Of a DNA stretch of 64,000 bases, positions 55,961 to 63,977 are shown piece after piece. A program made the translations under genes and the position numbers. The notes beneath the pieces are model-generated. The model was not told the origin of the DNA and did no database searches. It worked only from the letters and a program-made list of their open reading frames with translations. This DNA is from a virus: the IMG/VR virus record IMGVR_UViG_3300005613_000044, positions 1 through 64,000 of that record; one strand, 5' to 3'. The stretch's first letter is position 1, and each line of letters opens with the position of its first letter.

Positions 55961-55990
55961 TTGACAGAACCCCTGTCAAACCCTTATAAT
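55961..55990 (+). promoter_or_regulatory. Sigma70 promoter overlapped by an inverted repeat
   Basis: TTGACA (55961-55966), 18 bases, TATAAT (55985-55990). The -35 box is one arm of TTGACAG-AACCC-CTGTCAA (55961-55979). It could act as an operator or as the 3' hairpin of the tRNA transcript. The next ATG is at 56013. Confidence 0.7.
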
Positions 55991-56012
55991 ACTAAGGTCA
56001 ACATTCAAGACA

Positions 56013-56228
56013 ATGACTATCACTTCTAAATTCAAAAAAGACATTTCTACCCTTCGTTCCGCAGTTGACGGAGACTTCTTTCTTGATGTAAAGAATCCGA
56101 AACTTTACAAAAAAGTTCGTAGGTTTTACGAAAATGGTGGAGTAGCTTTTTCTGGTGATCCTCTTGATGATTATGACATTCTTCTTGACTGTCTTGCTGA
56201 AGATCTGAAATCGTTTGAGGTTGCTTGA
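56013..56228 (+). CDS. Conserved small cyanophage protein (71 aa)
   Basis: MTITSKFKKDISTLRSAVDG, then FFLDVKNPKLYKKVRRFYEN and DPLDDYDILLDCLAEDL. I recognise it as a recurrent small protein of cyanomyoviruses without function. Compact, helical, no signal. Confidence 0.7.
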   Translation: MTITSKFKKDISTLRSAVDGDFFLDVKNPKLYKKVRRFYENGGVAFSGDPLDDYDILLDCLAEDLKSFEVA

Positions 56229-56230
56229 AC

Positions 56231-56464
56231 ATGAAAGTTCTTCTTGAAAGATTTCCTTATCGTTATGTTGAGAGTGGTGTTCTAGAGAATGGAAACCCAG
56301 ATTATCGTATTCAAAAAGCAAATGAATATACTAATCGTTACTCTGACATGTACCTTCTTGACAATCAGATGCAACTTCTGACTGCTATGGAAGACTTTGA
56401 ATATACGAAATGGCTTGATCCAGATCGTATCCCATGTTATATCAGGGATAAAGTTTCTAAATAA
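56231..56464 (+). CDS. Small hypothetical protein (77 aa)
   Basis: The ATG at 56231 is preferred over the TTG at 56225. Contains RFPYRYVESGVLENGNPDYR and an acidic/aromatic C-terminal half ending WLDPDRIPCYIRDKVSK. No family recognised; likely co-transcribed with the previous gene. Confidence 0.6.
   Translation: MKVLLERFPYRYVESGVLENGNPDYRIQKANEYTNRYSDMYLLDNQMQLLTAMEDFEYTKWLDPDRIPCYIRDKVSK
56456..56463 (+). promoter_or_regulatory. Possible late-promoter-like octamer TCTAAATA
   Basis: Overlaps the stop of the preceding gene; 21 bases before the ATG at 56485. Confidence 0.35.
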
Positions 56465-56484
56465 ATCTAGAATTGGAAATTTTC

Positions 56485-56769
56485 ATGGCAACAACAAGAA
56501 GAAAATCTTCTACAACTTCTGAAAGTGGGGCATATATGTCTCAGTATGATCAAGAAGTAGAACAGAGACTGAAAGTTATTGAGGCAAAACTTGAAGAACT
56601 TTCAAAACTGAAAGTTATTGAGTCAAAACTTGAAGAACTTTCAAATCAAAAATCAGAATCTTCAACTTCAGATACTTCTGAATTAGAAAAAAAGTTTGAT
56701 GTTTTGATTAAAGCTCTTAAGAAAACCCCTTCCCTAAATATTGGAAAACTTTCAAAAGGTCTTCTTTGA
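56485..56769 (+). CDS. Small coiled-coil protein with internal duplication (94 aa)
   Basis: Basic Ser/Thr-rich start (MATTRRKSSTTSESGAYMSQ), then LKVIEAKLEELSK repeated as LKVIESKLEELSN, encoded by a 39-bp tandem duplication. The C-terminal KKTPSLNIGKLSKGLL is basic. The ATG at 56485 is chosen over an upstream start at 56473. Function unknown. Confidence 0.6.
   Translation: MATTRRKSSTTSESGAYMSQYDQEVEQRLKVIEAKLEELSKLKVIESKLEELSNQKSESSTSDTSELEKKFDVLIKALKKTPSLNIGKLSKGLL
56569..56646 (+). repeat. Tandem repeat, 39 bp x 2
   Basis: Copies at 56569-56607 and 56608-56646, nearly identical, in frame, encoding one 13-residue coiled-coil unit each. Looks like a recent duplication. Confidence 0.9.
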
Positions 56770-56863
56770 ATCTCGGAAAGATTTAAAACCTGCCCTGGTC
56801 GGTGAAGGATCCCCTTCAATCCCGAAGTCATGGAGAGACTTTAAAAATCCTGGTGGAGTCATT

Positions 56864-56980
56864 ATGACCCTATTAATAGTTTCTTGTTTCAATAAAACAA
56901 GTGGTGCGGATGGAGATAACACTCCCGCTCAGTTTCTTACTTCTGGTCAAAGAGTAAGTGGCGTGCATGAAAAAACCTAA
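56864..56980 (+). CDS. Possible very small protein (38 aa), lipoprotein-like start
   Basis: MTLLIVSCFNKTSGADGDNT with a hydrophobic MTLLIVSC start resembling a minimal lipobox. GGTGGAG lies seven bases upstream. The frame is open further upstream without an ATG, so a longer product starting at a TTG (56741) is also possible. Ends seven bases before a strong terminator. Region 56770-56863 otherwise shows nothing definite. Confidence 0.35.
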   Translation: MTLLIVSCFNKTSGADGDNTPAQFLTSGQRVSGVHEKT

Positions 56981-56987
56981 GTTTATG

Positions 56988-57019
56988 AAGAGGGGTTGTC
57001 ATAACCCCTCTTTTTTTGT
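56988..57019 (+). terminator. Rho-independent terminator before the glycan operon
   Basis: Perfect 10-bp stem AAGAGGGGTT/AACCCCTCTT (56988-56997, 57003-57012) and a T run. Confidence 0.95.
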
Positions 57020-57024
57020 ATAAT
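56996..57024 (+). promoter_or_regulatory. Sigma70 promoter of the glycan operon, embedded in a terminator
   Basis: TTGTCA (56996-57001) is in the loop and stem of the terminator; 17 bases; TATAAT (57019-57024). Start site would be near 57031, 20 bases before the ATG at 57051. Confidence 0.75.
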
Positions 57025-57050
57025 ACATATTGTGTGAGATTTAAAATTTA

Positions 57051-58109
57051 ATGTCTGATTATAAAAAGACAGCACTTGTACTTGGTGCTGGTGGTTTTAT
57101 TGGAAGTCACATGGTGAAGAGACTTCGATCTGAAGGATATTGGGTGAGGGGTGTTGATCTTAAGCGTCCTGAGTTTTCTGAAACTGAAGCAAACGAATTC
57201 ATTCAGGGTGATCTACGTGACGTAGATTTCGTGTCTCGTTGTCTTGAATATAAAGGTGAAAGAGGAAATTTCTATAATTCAGTTCCTTATCTTTATATTC
57301 AACCATTTAATGAAATTTATCAGTTTGCTGCTGATATGGGTGGTGCTGGATTTGTATTCACTGGTGAAAATGATGCAGATATTATGCACAACTCTGTTTC
57401 TATCAACCTCAATGTTCTTGAACAACAACGTATTTTTAATGATAGATATGGAGTGAATAGAACTAAGATCTTCTATTCTGGTTCTGCGTGTATGTATCCA
57501 GAACATAATCAACTCGATCCTGATAATCCAGACTGTCGTGAAGGATCAGCATACCCTGCAAATCCAGATTCTGAATATGGATGGGAAAAACTCTTCAGTG
57601 AGAGACTCTATCTTGCATACAATCGCAATCATGGTATCCCTGTTCGTATTGCTAGGTATCACAACATTTTTGGGCCTGAGGGAACTTGGGAAGGGGGAAG
57701 AGAGAAAGCACCTGCAGCAATTTGCAGAAAGATAGCTTCTGTTCCTGATGTTGGTGGTGCAATTGAGGTTTGGGGAGATGGTGAACAGACTAGATCGTTC
57801 CTTTATATTGACGAATGTATTGAAGCTACTAGAAGATTGATGGATTCCGACTTCATGGGACCTGTGAATATTGGTTCTGAGGAAATGGTATCTATTAATG
57901 AATTAGTTCGTGTTATCTCTAAGGTTTCTGGTAAAATAATTCAGAGAAGGCATAGACTTGATGCACCTCTTGGTGTTCGTGGACGTAATTCCAATAATGA
58001 CTTAATTCGTGAGAAACTTAACTGGGATTATGAGATGACACTTGAAGAAGGAATTGCTAAAACTTATGAATGGATTAATGAACAGTTAAGAATTAAAATG
58101 AAACTATGA
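57051..58109 (+). CDS. GDP-mannose 3,5-epimerase-like NAD-dependent epimerase (352 aa)
   Basis: Extended SDR: GAGGFIGSH NAD-binding at residues 13-21, catalytic SGSACMYPE near 143, and Y-G-W-E-K (YxxxK) near 178. The segment GTWEGGREKAPAAICRK near residue 210 is diagnostic of plant-type GDP-mannose 3,5-epimerase, which makes GDP-L-galactose/GDP-L-gulose. First gene of the coupled operon, behind its own promoter. Confidence 0.85.
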   Translation: MSDYKKTALVLGAGGFIGSHMVKRLRSEGYWVRGVDLKRPEFSETEANEFIQGDLRDVDFVSRCLEYKGERGNFYNSVPYLYIQPFNEIYQFAADMGGAGFVFTGENDADIMHNSVSINLNVLEQQRIFNDRYGVNRTKIFYSGSACMYPEHNQLDPDNPDCREGSAYPANPDSEYGWEKLFSERLYLAYNRNHGIPVRIARYHNIFGPEGTWEGGREKAPAAICRKIASVPDVGGAIEVWGDGEQTRSFLYIDECIEATRRLMDSDFMGPVNIGSEEMVSINELVRVISKVSGKIIQRRHRLDAPLGVRGRNSNNDLIREKLNWDYEMTLEEGIAKTYEWINEQLRIKMKL

Positions 58110-58903
58110 CTATAGGATTTAATTACTTAGGAAAATTGGGACAACTGGGAAACCAGATGTTCCAATATGCTTCTACAAAAGGTATTGCATCATATCATGG
58201 AGTTCCTTTTATGATTCCTAATCATGATGAAGTTTTGGTTGATGTTTTAGGAAATAAACTTCATATTGAGTTGTTTAATTGTTTTAAAATCGAACTTCTT
58301 AATGAAGGTTTTATAAATGGAGAGGAACTTCGTGAGGAGGGATTTGAAGTAAACCGTAAATTTTTTAGTTTTGATAAAAGATTTGACTATAATCTGGTTG
58401 GATTTTTTCAATCGGAGAAATATTTCAAATATATTAAGGATGAAATTAGAAAAGATTTTACATTTAAGGATGATATTGTTGTAGAGTGTTTGGATATTAT
58501 AGATTCTCATTATGATAATCCTATCGCCTTACATGTTCGAAGAGGAGATTTTTTAAAGAACTCTGGTAATCATCACAATCTTTCAATCGACTATTATAAA
58601 GAGGCTTTAAGTAAGTTTGATTCGAATCGACAAGTCATAGTGTTTACAGATGATCCTCGATGGGCTATGGAAGAACCATTATTTGATGATAGGTTTATTG
58701 TTTCTACTGGAAATAGTTCTTATCATGATCTATATTTGATGTCTCAATGTAATGATTTTATTATTGCAAATTCTACTTTTTCTTGGTGGGGTGCTTGGTT
58801 GGCAAATAAAGGTAAAGTGATTGCACCATCTAAATGGTTTGGTCCTAACAATTCACACCTGAATACTAAAGATTTATATCCCGATGAGTGGGAAGTTATA
58901 TGA
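58106..58903 (+). CDS. Alpha-1,2-fucosyltransferase-like (GT11) glycosyltransferase (265 aa)
   Basis: GT11 features: LGQLGNQMFQYASTKGIA near residue 9, ALHVRRGDFL (HxRRxD) near 144, and FIIANSTFSWWGAWLAN near 219. GT11 enzymes use GDP-linked L-sugars, normally GDP-fucose; the preceding epimerase suggests GDP-L-galactose as a possible donor. ATGA overlap with the epimerase. Confidence 0.88.
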   Translation: MTIGFNYLGKLGQLGNQMFQYASTKGIASYHGVPFMIPNHDEVLVDVLGNKLHIELFNCFKIELLNEGFINGEELREEGFEVNRKFFSFDKRFDYNLVGFFQSEKYFKYIKDEIRKDFTFKDDIVVECLDIIDSHYDNPIALHVRRGDFLKNSGNHHNLSIDYYKEALSKFDSNRQVIVFTDDPRWAMEEPLFDDRFIVSTGNSSYHDLYLMSQCNDFIIANSTFSWWGAWLANKGKVIAPSKWFGPNNSHLNTKDLYPDEWEVI

Positions 58904-59601
58904 AAATTTCTATTGCAATTCCAACATGGGAATCTTATGGAAAAGGTTCTGAATTTCTTGATGATCTTTTGAGAACTATTGAAATACAGACATTCAAAGA
59001 TTTTGAAGTTTGTATCTCTGATCACAGTAAAGATAATGAAGTTCTCAATAAGATCAAAGAATTTGAGAATAAATTTGATATTGTCTATTCGAGAAACGAA
59101 GAGAACAGAGGAAATGGACCATCTAATACAAATAAATCAATAGAGATGTGTTCTGGTGATATTATTAAAGTAATGTTCCAAGATGATTTTTTCTATGATG
59201 ATGAGTCACTAGAAAAGATTCATAATGAATTTGAAAATAGTGATAAAATGTGGTTGGTGAATGGATGTAACCATACTCAAGATGATGGCCATTCTTTTTA
59301 CTGGGAAATGTACCCTACTTGGAACAATAAGTTACTTGAGGGTGTAAATACGATCAGCTCTCCATCTGTTCTATCTTTCAGAAAAGAAGTTGAGAATAGA
59401 TTTGATGAAACTCTTGTCTACTTTATGGACTGTGAATTTTATTATGGAATGAATGATAATTATGGTCAACCAATCTTTTTAAATGATATATTGATATCGA
59501 ATAGAGTTGGAGATCATCAGATTTCTTCTCAAGTTAATAAACGTAGAGAAGAATATGTTTCTAGAGAAACTGAATATTGTATAAAAAAATATAAATTATG
59601 A
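58900..59601 (+). CDS. GT2-family glycosyltransferase (233 aa)
   Basis: GT-A fold: MKISIAIPTWESYGKG start, NRGNGPSNTNKSIEMCSGDI, and the metal-binding FQDDFFYDDE near residue 92. The ATG at 58900 overlaps the previous stop and has a GGAAG site. Acceptor unknown. Confidence 0.85.
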   Translation: MKISIAIPTWESYGKGSEFLDDLLRTIEIQTFKDFEVCISDHSKDNEVLNKIKEFENKFDIVYSRNEENRGNGPSNTNKSIEMCSGDIIKVMFQDDFFYDDESLEKIHNEFENSDKMWLVNGCNHTQDDGHSFYWEMYPTWNNKLLEGVNTISSPSVLSFRKEVENRFDETLVYFMDCEFYYGMNDNYGQPIFLNDILISNRVGDHQISSQVNKRREEYVSRETEYCIKKYKL

Positions 59602-60272
59602 GAATCGCTGTAGTAACATCTTCTATTGGATCTAATGAATTAATCACCCCATTTTCTTTTGAGGGAGTTGACTATCATGCATTTGTGGATGATACAAGTA
59701 AACCAAATGGGTGGAATGTACATTCTGTAATTCCATTTTCAAGTGATCTAAGATATAAAAATCGTAGGAACGCTAAGGTTTATAAAATTCTTCCTTTTGC
59801 ATTCCTCCCCGAGTATGATTATTTCTTCTGGGTAGATTCTACTCACCGATTAGAAACTGATCCCTATGAAGTGGTGAATAAATATTTGAAAGAAACTGAT
59901 GTTGCAGTATTCAAACACCCCAGTCAGAACTGTGTATATGATGAAGGGAAAGAAGTCATAAGAATCAATTTCGATCATCAAAACTTGGTAGAAGATCAGC
60001 TTTCATTCTATCAGGATATGAAGTACCCGAGAAAGAATGGTTTATATGAATTACCAGTTAGAATACAGAGAAACACTCCATTGACCCAGAGAATGGGATG
60101 GATGTGGTGGGAACAGATATGTATGTTCTCCTCTAGAGATCAAATTAGTTTTCCTTTTGTTTGCCATCAACTTGGAATTAAACCATCAATTCTTCCAGGA
60201 AGAGCAAACACAATCAGAGGTAATGATATTATGCCTCAAATCGTTTATTCAAATCATAGTCGTACAACATGA
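59598..60272 (+). CDS. DUF616 (TOD1/MUCI70-like) putative glycosyltransferase (224 aa)
   Basis: MRIAVVTSSIG start, YHAFVDD, NAKVYKILPFAFLPEYDYFF then WVDSTHRLE (a DxT/D metal-type motif) and FKHP..NCVYDEG are DUF616 hallmarks. The family is linked to glycosyl transfer in plants. ATGA-coupled. Confidence 0.75.
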   Translation: MRIAVVTSSIGSNELITPFSFEGVDYHAFVDDTSKPNGWNVHSVIPFSSDLRYKNRRNAKVYKILPFAFLPEYDYFFWVDSTHRLETDPYEVVNKYLKETDVAVFKHPSQNCVYDEGKEVIRINFDHQNLVEDQLSFYQDMKYPRKNGLYELPVRIQRNTPLTQRMGWMWWEQICMFSSRDQISFPFVCHQLGIKPSILPGRANTIRGNDIMPQIVYSNHSRTT

Positions 60273-60847
60273 ACATTTTAGAACAGATTGCAGCAAAAGC
60301 AGAAAGAGGTGACACAGGAATGTCTCTTCACTATGGATTTCTGTATTCATGTGTGAGAGGTTTGGAGTCTAAACAAGTCTTTGAATTTGGATCAGGATTT
60401 TCGACTCATGTAATTCTCCATGCATTAGAAGAGACTGGTGGTGTATTGACAAGTTGTGATATCACTAATTATAGTGACAATCCAAATGTGACTGAGTATA
60501 CAAAATCCAGTAATCGATGGAACTTTTATCATGGAAACAGTACGGAGATCTTTGATGATATTGAGTTTGAACAGTATGATTTAATTCTTCATGACGGTTC
60601 TCATATTGGAGAAGAAGTTTTAGTTGACTTGAATAACATCTATCCTTATCTGAAACATGATGGAATTCTCATCACTCACGATACAAGACATCATTCTCTT
60701 GGAGAAGGTATGTCTAAAGCAGTAGAAGAATTTGCTAAAGATAAGGATATTGAGATGTGTACTCTTCCCTATGGTTATGGTCTTACATTCTTTAGAAATA
60801 AGGGAAACCTTGACAATAAAGTCAACTTGACCTGGAAAAAACGATGA
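60269..60847 (+). CDS. Class I SAM-dependent methyltransferase-like protein (192 aa)
   Basis: Motif I VFEFGSGFSTHVI near residue 33; acidic SCDITN strand; YDLILHDGSHIGEEVL near 109; GILITHDTRHH near 137. Methyltransf_24-like. Likely methylates or otherwise modifies a sugar made by the operon (inference). Confidence 0.75.
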   Translation: MNILEQIAAKAERGDTGMSLHYGFLYSCVRGLESKQVFEFGSGFSTHVILHALEETGGVLTSCDITNYSDNPNVTEYTKSSNRWNFYHGNSTEIFDDIEFEQYDLILHDGSHIGEEVLVDLNNIYPYLKHDGILITHDTRHHSLGEGMSKAVEEFAKDKDIEMCTLPYGYGLTFFRNKGNLDNKVNLTWKKR

Positions 60848-61770
60848 AGGTATTATTTTGTGAACATCCCAATAAACCATTAAGAGGTGGATATTGTTCT
60901 TACTATAGTGAAATCTTTCACGCACTGAAAAGTGAGTTTGATATTGAATTCAAAAACTTTATTCCAAGAAAGACTAGTGAGTTTGATGGATATGATGCCG
61001 TGTTTCTTGGATTTGGACATACTGATTGTGGGGAAGGTAAACCACAAACTCTTATCAGAGATAGTGATATTAAGTTATTTCCAATTCTCAATAAAGAATA
61101 TACAGGATTGAAGAATAAACTTGATTGGATTAAAGAGATGAGAGCAACTGCTACTTTGAGTGTCCATCATGATGTTGATAAATTCATGTCTCAGACTTCT
61201 ATTCCATTTCATAGAATTATGTGGTCTGCTAATGAAAAACAGTTCAGAGACTATGGTGGAGATTACAAACATGATCTATTCTTTTCCGGTGTAACTAGAC
61301 CTGAACAGTCAGAGAATCTTAGAGAAAGAGTTTTATCTGAATTGGATAGACTCAATGGTGAACTTGGAAACTTTATCAATGCAAGGTCACATAAAAACAA
61401 TTATGTTGGCACTATGTTTACTGATGATGAGTATGCTCGTCACCTTTCCAACTCAAAACTATGTCTTGTAACTACTGGACCTGCTGATCTTGTTGGTACA
61501 AGATTTTTTGAGATCTTTGCTGGTAATAGAAGTCTTGTGATCTGCAATAGAATGAATGAAAAAATCTATGGTGATATAATCATTGATGAAGTAAACTGTG
61601 TCATGTTCTCTACTGTAGATGAATTTTATGAGAAGGCACAATACTACCTCGACAATGAAGATGAGAGAATCAAGATCATCAATCGAGCTTATGAATATTT
61701 CAAAGAAAAACAGACCTGGAATGTAAGATCAAAAGAAATCAAAGAAATTATTGAAGGGTATCTAAAATGA
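60844..61770 (+). CDS. GT-B-fold glycosyltransferase (CgeB/Glyco_trans_1_2-like, 308 aa)
   Basis: N-terminal Rossmann start MKVLFCEHPN, DLFFSGVTRPEQSENLRERV near 143, C-terminal donor domain SKLCLVTTGPADLVGTRFFE near 212 with E-x7-E-like spacing, and a final helix VRSKEIKEIIEGYL. ATGA-coupled to the methyltransferase. Confidence 0.78.
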   Translation: MKVLFCEHPNKPLRGGYCSYYSEIFHALKSEFDIEFKNFIPRKTSEFDGYDAVFLGFGHTDCGEGKPQTLIRDSDIKLFPILNKEYTGLKNKLDWIKEMRATATLSVHHDVDKFMSQTSIPFHRIMWSANEKQFRDYGGDYKHDLFFSGVTRPEQSENLRERVLSELDRLNGELGNFINARSHKNNYVGTMFTDDEYARHLSNSKLCLVTTGPADLVGTRFFEIFAGNRSLVICNRMNEKIYGDIIIDEVNCVMFSTVDEFYEKAQYYLDNEDERIKIINRAYEYFKEKQTWNVRSKEIKEIIEGYLK

Positions 61771-62621
61771 AAAGGGGATGTATATTTTTAATTTCTGCTC
61801 GTAAAAACTTACTGAAAGAATGTCTTGAATCTCTTGATAAAAATTATAACTCAAGATATAATTACCCAATTCTTATCTTCTATCATGGTGATAGATATGA
61901 TGATGAACAATACCGAAACACTATAAGGGAAATTAATCCTGATACGGAGTATCGGTTCCATAGTATAGAAGGGAAGATTCCTGAACACCTTGAAGACAAG
62001 GATTTGTTCTGGAACTATCCAAATAACTATGCAAGATCATTTAGTAGACAGAGAGTTGGTTATCTTCATGCCAATTACTTCTGGAATAACTTCATGAATT
62101 ACAAAGAGTTGGATGAATTTGACTATCTTCACAGAATTGATGATGACTCTTGGTTTAAGGAAGAAATACCTTTTAACTTCTTTGATGAGTTAGATAAGAA
62201 TGATTGTTATTTTGGTACAGGTCTAACCTGGAATCACTTCCATCCCAATCATCTTGACACAAGATCCAACCTATTTGACTGGATTAAATATTATGTCAAC
62301 AAATACAATGTCGATGTTAAAAATGAACAACTTCGACAAAGTTTAGATGGAAAAGTAGATAATGAAATGTTCCATACACTGAGATGGAACTGTGGAAACT
62401 GTAACATCTATAATAGAAAGATGTTTGAAACTCAGGAGTGGAGACAATATCTTCAAGAGTTTAATGATTTGGCAGGTGGATATAGATATCGATGGGGTGA
62501 CATTGAAGTCATCGGATTGTTTGCTTATATTCATCTCGATAATCCAATCTTAGATTTCAAACTAAAAGAAAAAGGAATTTATCAAGGTAAAATTCCTCAC
62601 GCACAAATGGTATTTTCGTAA
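61767..62621 (+). CDS. GT15-like (Kre2/Mnt1-type) mannosyltransferase (284 aa)
   Basis: Two stretches recall fungal GT15: FDYLHRIDDDSWF near residue 118, in the place of the yeast YYWRIEPD motif, and WNCGNCNIYNRKMFETQEWR with AGGYRYRWGDIEVIGLFAYI near 210-255, in the place of yeast NFEI...AGGF..ERWGDAPVHS. GT15 enzymes transfer alpha-1,2-mannose from GDP-mannose. No Golgi membrane anchor is present, as expected for a phage. Resemblance is by eye. Confidence 0.7.
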   Translation: MKRGCIFLISARKNLLKECLESLDKNYNSRYNYPILIFYHGDRYDDEQYRNTIREINPDTEYRFHSIEGKIPEHLEDKDLFWNYPNNYARSFSRQRVGYLHANYFWNNFMNYKELDEFDYLHRIDDDSWFKEEIPFNFFDELDKNDCYFGTGLTWNHFHPNHLDTRSNLFDWIKYYVNKYNVDVKNEQLRQSLDGKVDNEMFHTLRWNCGNCNIYNRKMFETQEWRQYLQEFNDLAGGYRYRWGDIEVIGLFAYIHLDNPILDFKLKEKGIYQGKIPHAQMVFS

Positions 62622-62622
62622 A

Positions 62623-63282
62623 ATGAATGATTTAAAGAAAATCTTTGACAAGTATGGTACAGATAAATCAACCTTTCATGAGTATTATGGACCATATGAT
62701 GAAAACTTCTCATATAGAAGGGAACACAAAATCAATCTTTTAGAAATTGGAGTAAGAGATTGTAAAAGTTTACGATCTTGGAAAGAATATTTTTCAAAGG
62801 GTAAGATTTATGGAATGGACATCGATCCATCATGTAAAAGTTATGAATCTGAAGGATTTAAGATAGTCATCGGTGATCAAGGAAATGAAAATGACTTGAA
62901 AAAATTTGGTGATACGAAATTTGATATCATCATCGATGATGGAAGTCACTTTACCGAACACATGGTAAGTACTTTTAGATATATGTTCGAACACCATCTC
63001 AAATCTGGTGGTGTTTATGTGATTGAAGATCTTGGATGTTCTTACATTAGAGATTTTCATTCTACAACAAAGACTATGAGTAATTCAAAAGGTCAAAGTC
63101 TAAACAAGGATGGCATGATTAATGAACGTCATCATATTACAGATCTTTTTGAAAGTATTCATCAAAATATGGACATCCATGATTGGAACAGTCGTTATGG
63201 ATATAACAAAGATGGTCCAAAAAAACTTCTTTATGATAGGATGGTCAGCTACAGAAGAATGGTTTTTATTTACAAGTCATGA
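62623..63282 (+). CDS. Class I methyltransferase, MycE/cephalosporin-hydroxylase-like (219 aa)
   Basis: KIFDKYGTDKSTFHEYYGPY start is typical of this group (acts on sugars in macrolide pathways). Motif I NLLEIGVRDCKSLRSW near 38, YGMDIDPS near 63, FDIIIDDGSHFTEHM near 99, GGVYVIEDLG near 126. Supports methylated sugars as products. Confidence 0.78.
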   Translation: MNDLKKIFDKYGTDKSTFHEYYGPYDENFSYRREHKINLLEIGVRDCKSLRSWKEYFSKGKIYGMDIDPSCKSYESEGFKIVIGDQGNENDLKKFGDTKFDIIIDDGSHFTEHMVSTFRYMFEHHLKSGGVYVIEDLGCSYIRDFHSTTKTMSNSKGQSLNKDGMINERHHITDLFESIHQNMDIHDWNSRYGYNKDGPKKLLYDRMVSYRRMVFIYKS

Positions 63283-63977
63283 ACGCATACATTACTTACA
63301 GTTGTAGTGATTCTTACATTCCTGGAATCGTTGCACTTTATAAATCTCTAAGACATTCTGGTAATACAAAAGATCTTATTGTTATGGTGACAGATGATGT
63401 CACTGATAAAGGAAAAGAACTTTTAAAAGACTTTGATATTAAGTTCTTTGATGTAGATAAGATTCACTACAAGGGCGGTGGTAAAGTATTAAGTCGATAT
63501 AAAGACAATGCTTGGAAGATGTTTACTAAGTTAAACATCTGGAAACAAACTGATTATGAAAAACTTGTCTATCTTGATGCAGATACACTGATTCTCAAAA
63601 ATATCGATGATTTATTTGAGTATGATGAGTTATCTGCAGTGCATGGTGGATCACAAATGTTAGGATACAGTGGTATCGAAGGTGGAATCTTAGTTATTAA
63701 ACCCAGTGAAGAAACATTTGATAAGCTTATCGAATCACTAGATAGTGATGAGTATGACATTAGAATGTCTGATCAATCATTCCTAAATGATTACTTCACA
63801 AGACACGGAAAGATAACTCATCTTCCAGAAACTTATAATAGAAGGTGGAAAAAGAGAAAGGACTTTGACACCTGTCACATTTATCATTTCAATGCAGATA
63901 AACCTTGGATATGTCCCGAACGTATTGATCAGAATTCTCTTTCACTTTGGAATTATTACTTTAATTTAGAATTATGA
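63279..63977 (+). CDS. GT8 (glycogenin-like) glycosyltransferase (232 aa)
   Basis: MNAYITYSCSDSYIPGIVAL start, KLNIWKQTDYEKLVYLDADT (DxD) near residue 87, GIEGGILVIKPS near 138, DQSFLNDYF near 164, HIYHFNADKPW near 203. Transfers a hexose from a nucleotide sugar. Coupled by ATGA on both sides. Confidence 0.88.
   Translation: MNAYITYSCSDSYIPGIVALYKSLRHSGNTKDLIVMVTDDVTDKGKELLKDFDIKFFDVDKIHYKGGGKVLSRYKDNAWKMFTKLNIWKQTDYEKLVYLDADTLILKNIDDLFEYDELSAVHGGSQMLGYSGIEGGILVIKPSEETFDKLIESLDSDEYDIRMSDQSFLNDYFTRHGKITHLPETYNRRWKKRKDFDTCHIYHFNADKPWICPERIDQNSLSLWNYYFNLEL

Noticed and set aside
56741-56980. Frameshifted extension of the coiled-coil gene (TTG start)
   Set aside because: No slippery site or ribosome-binding site seen; only the last 38 codons have a plausible start and were kept as a tentative small gene.
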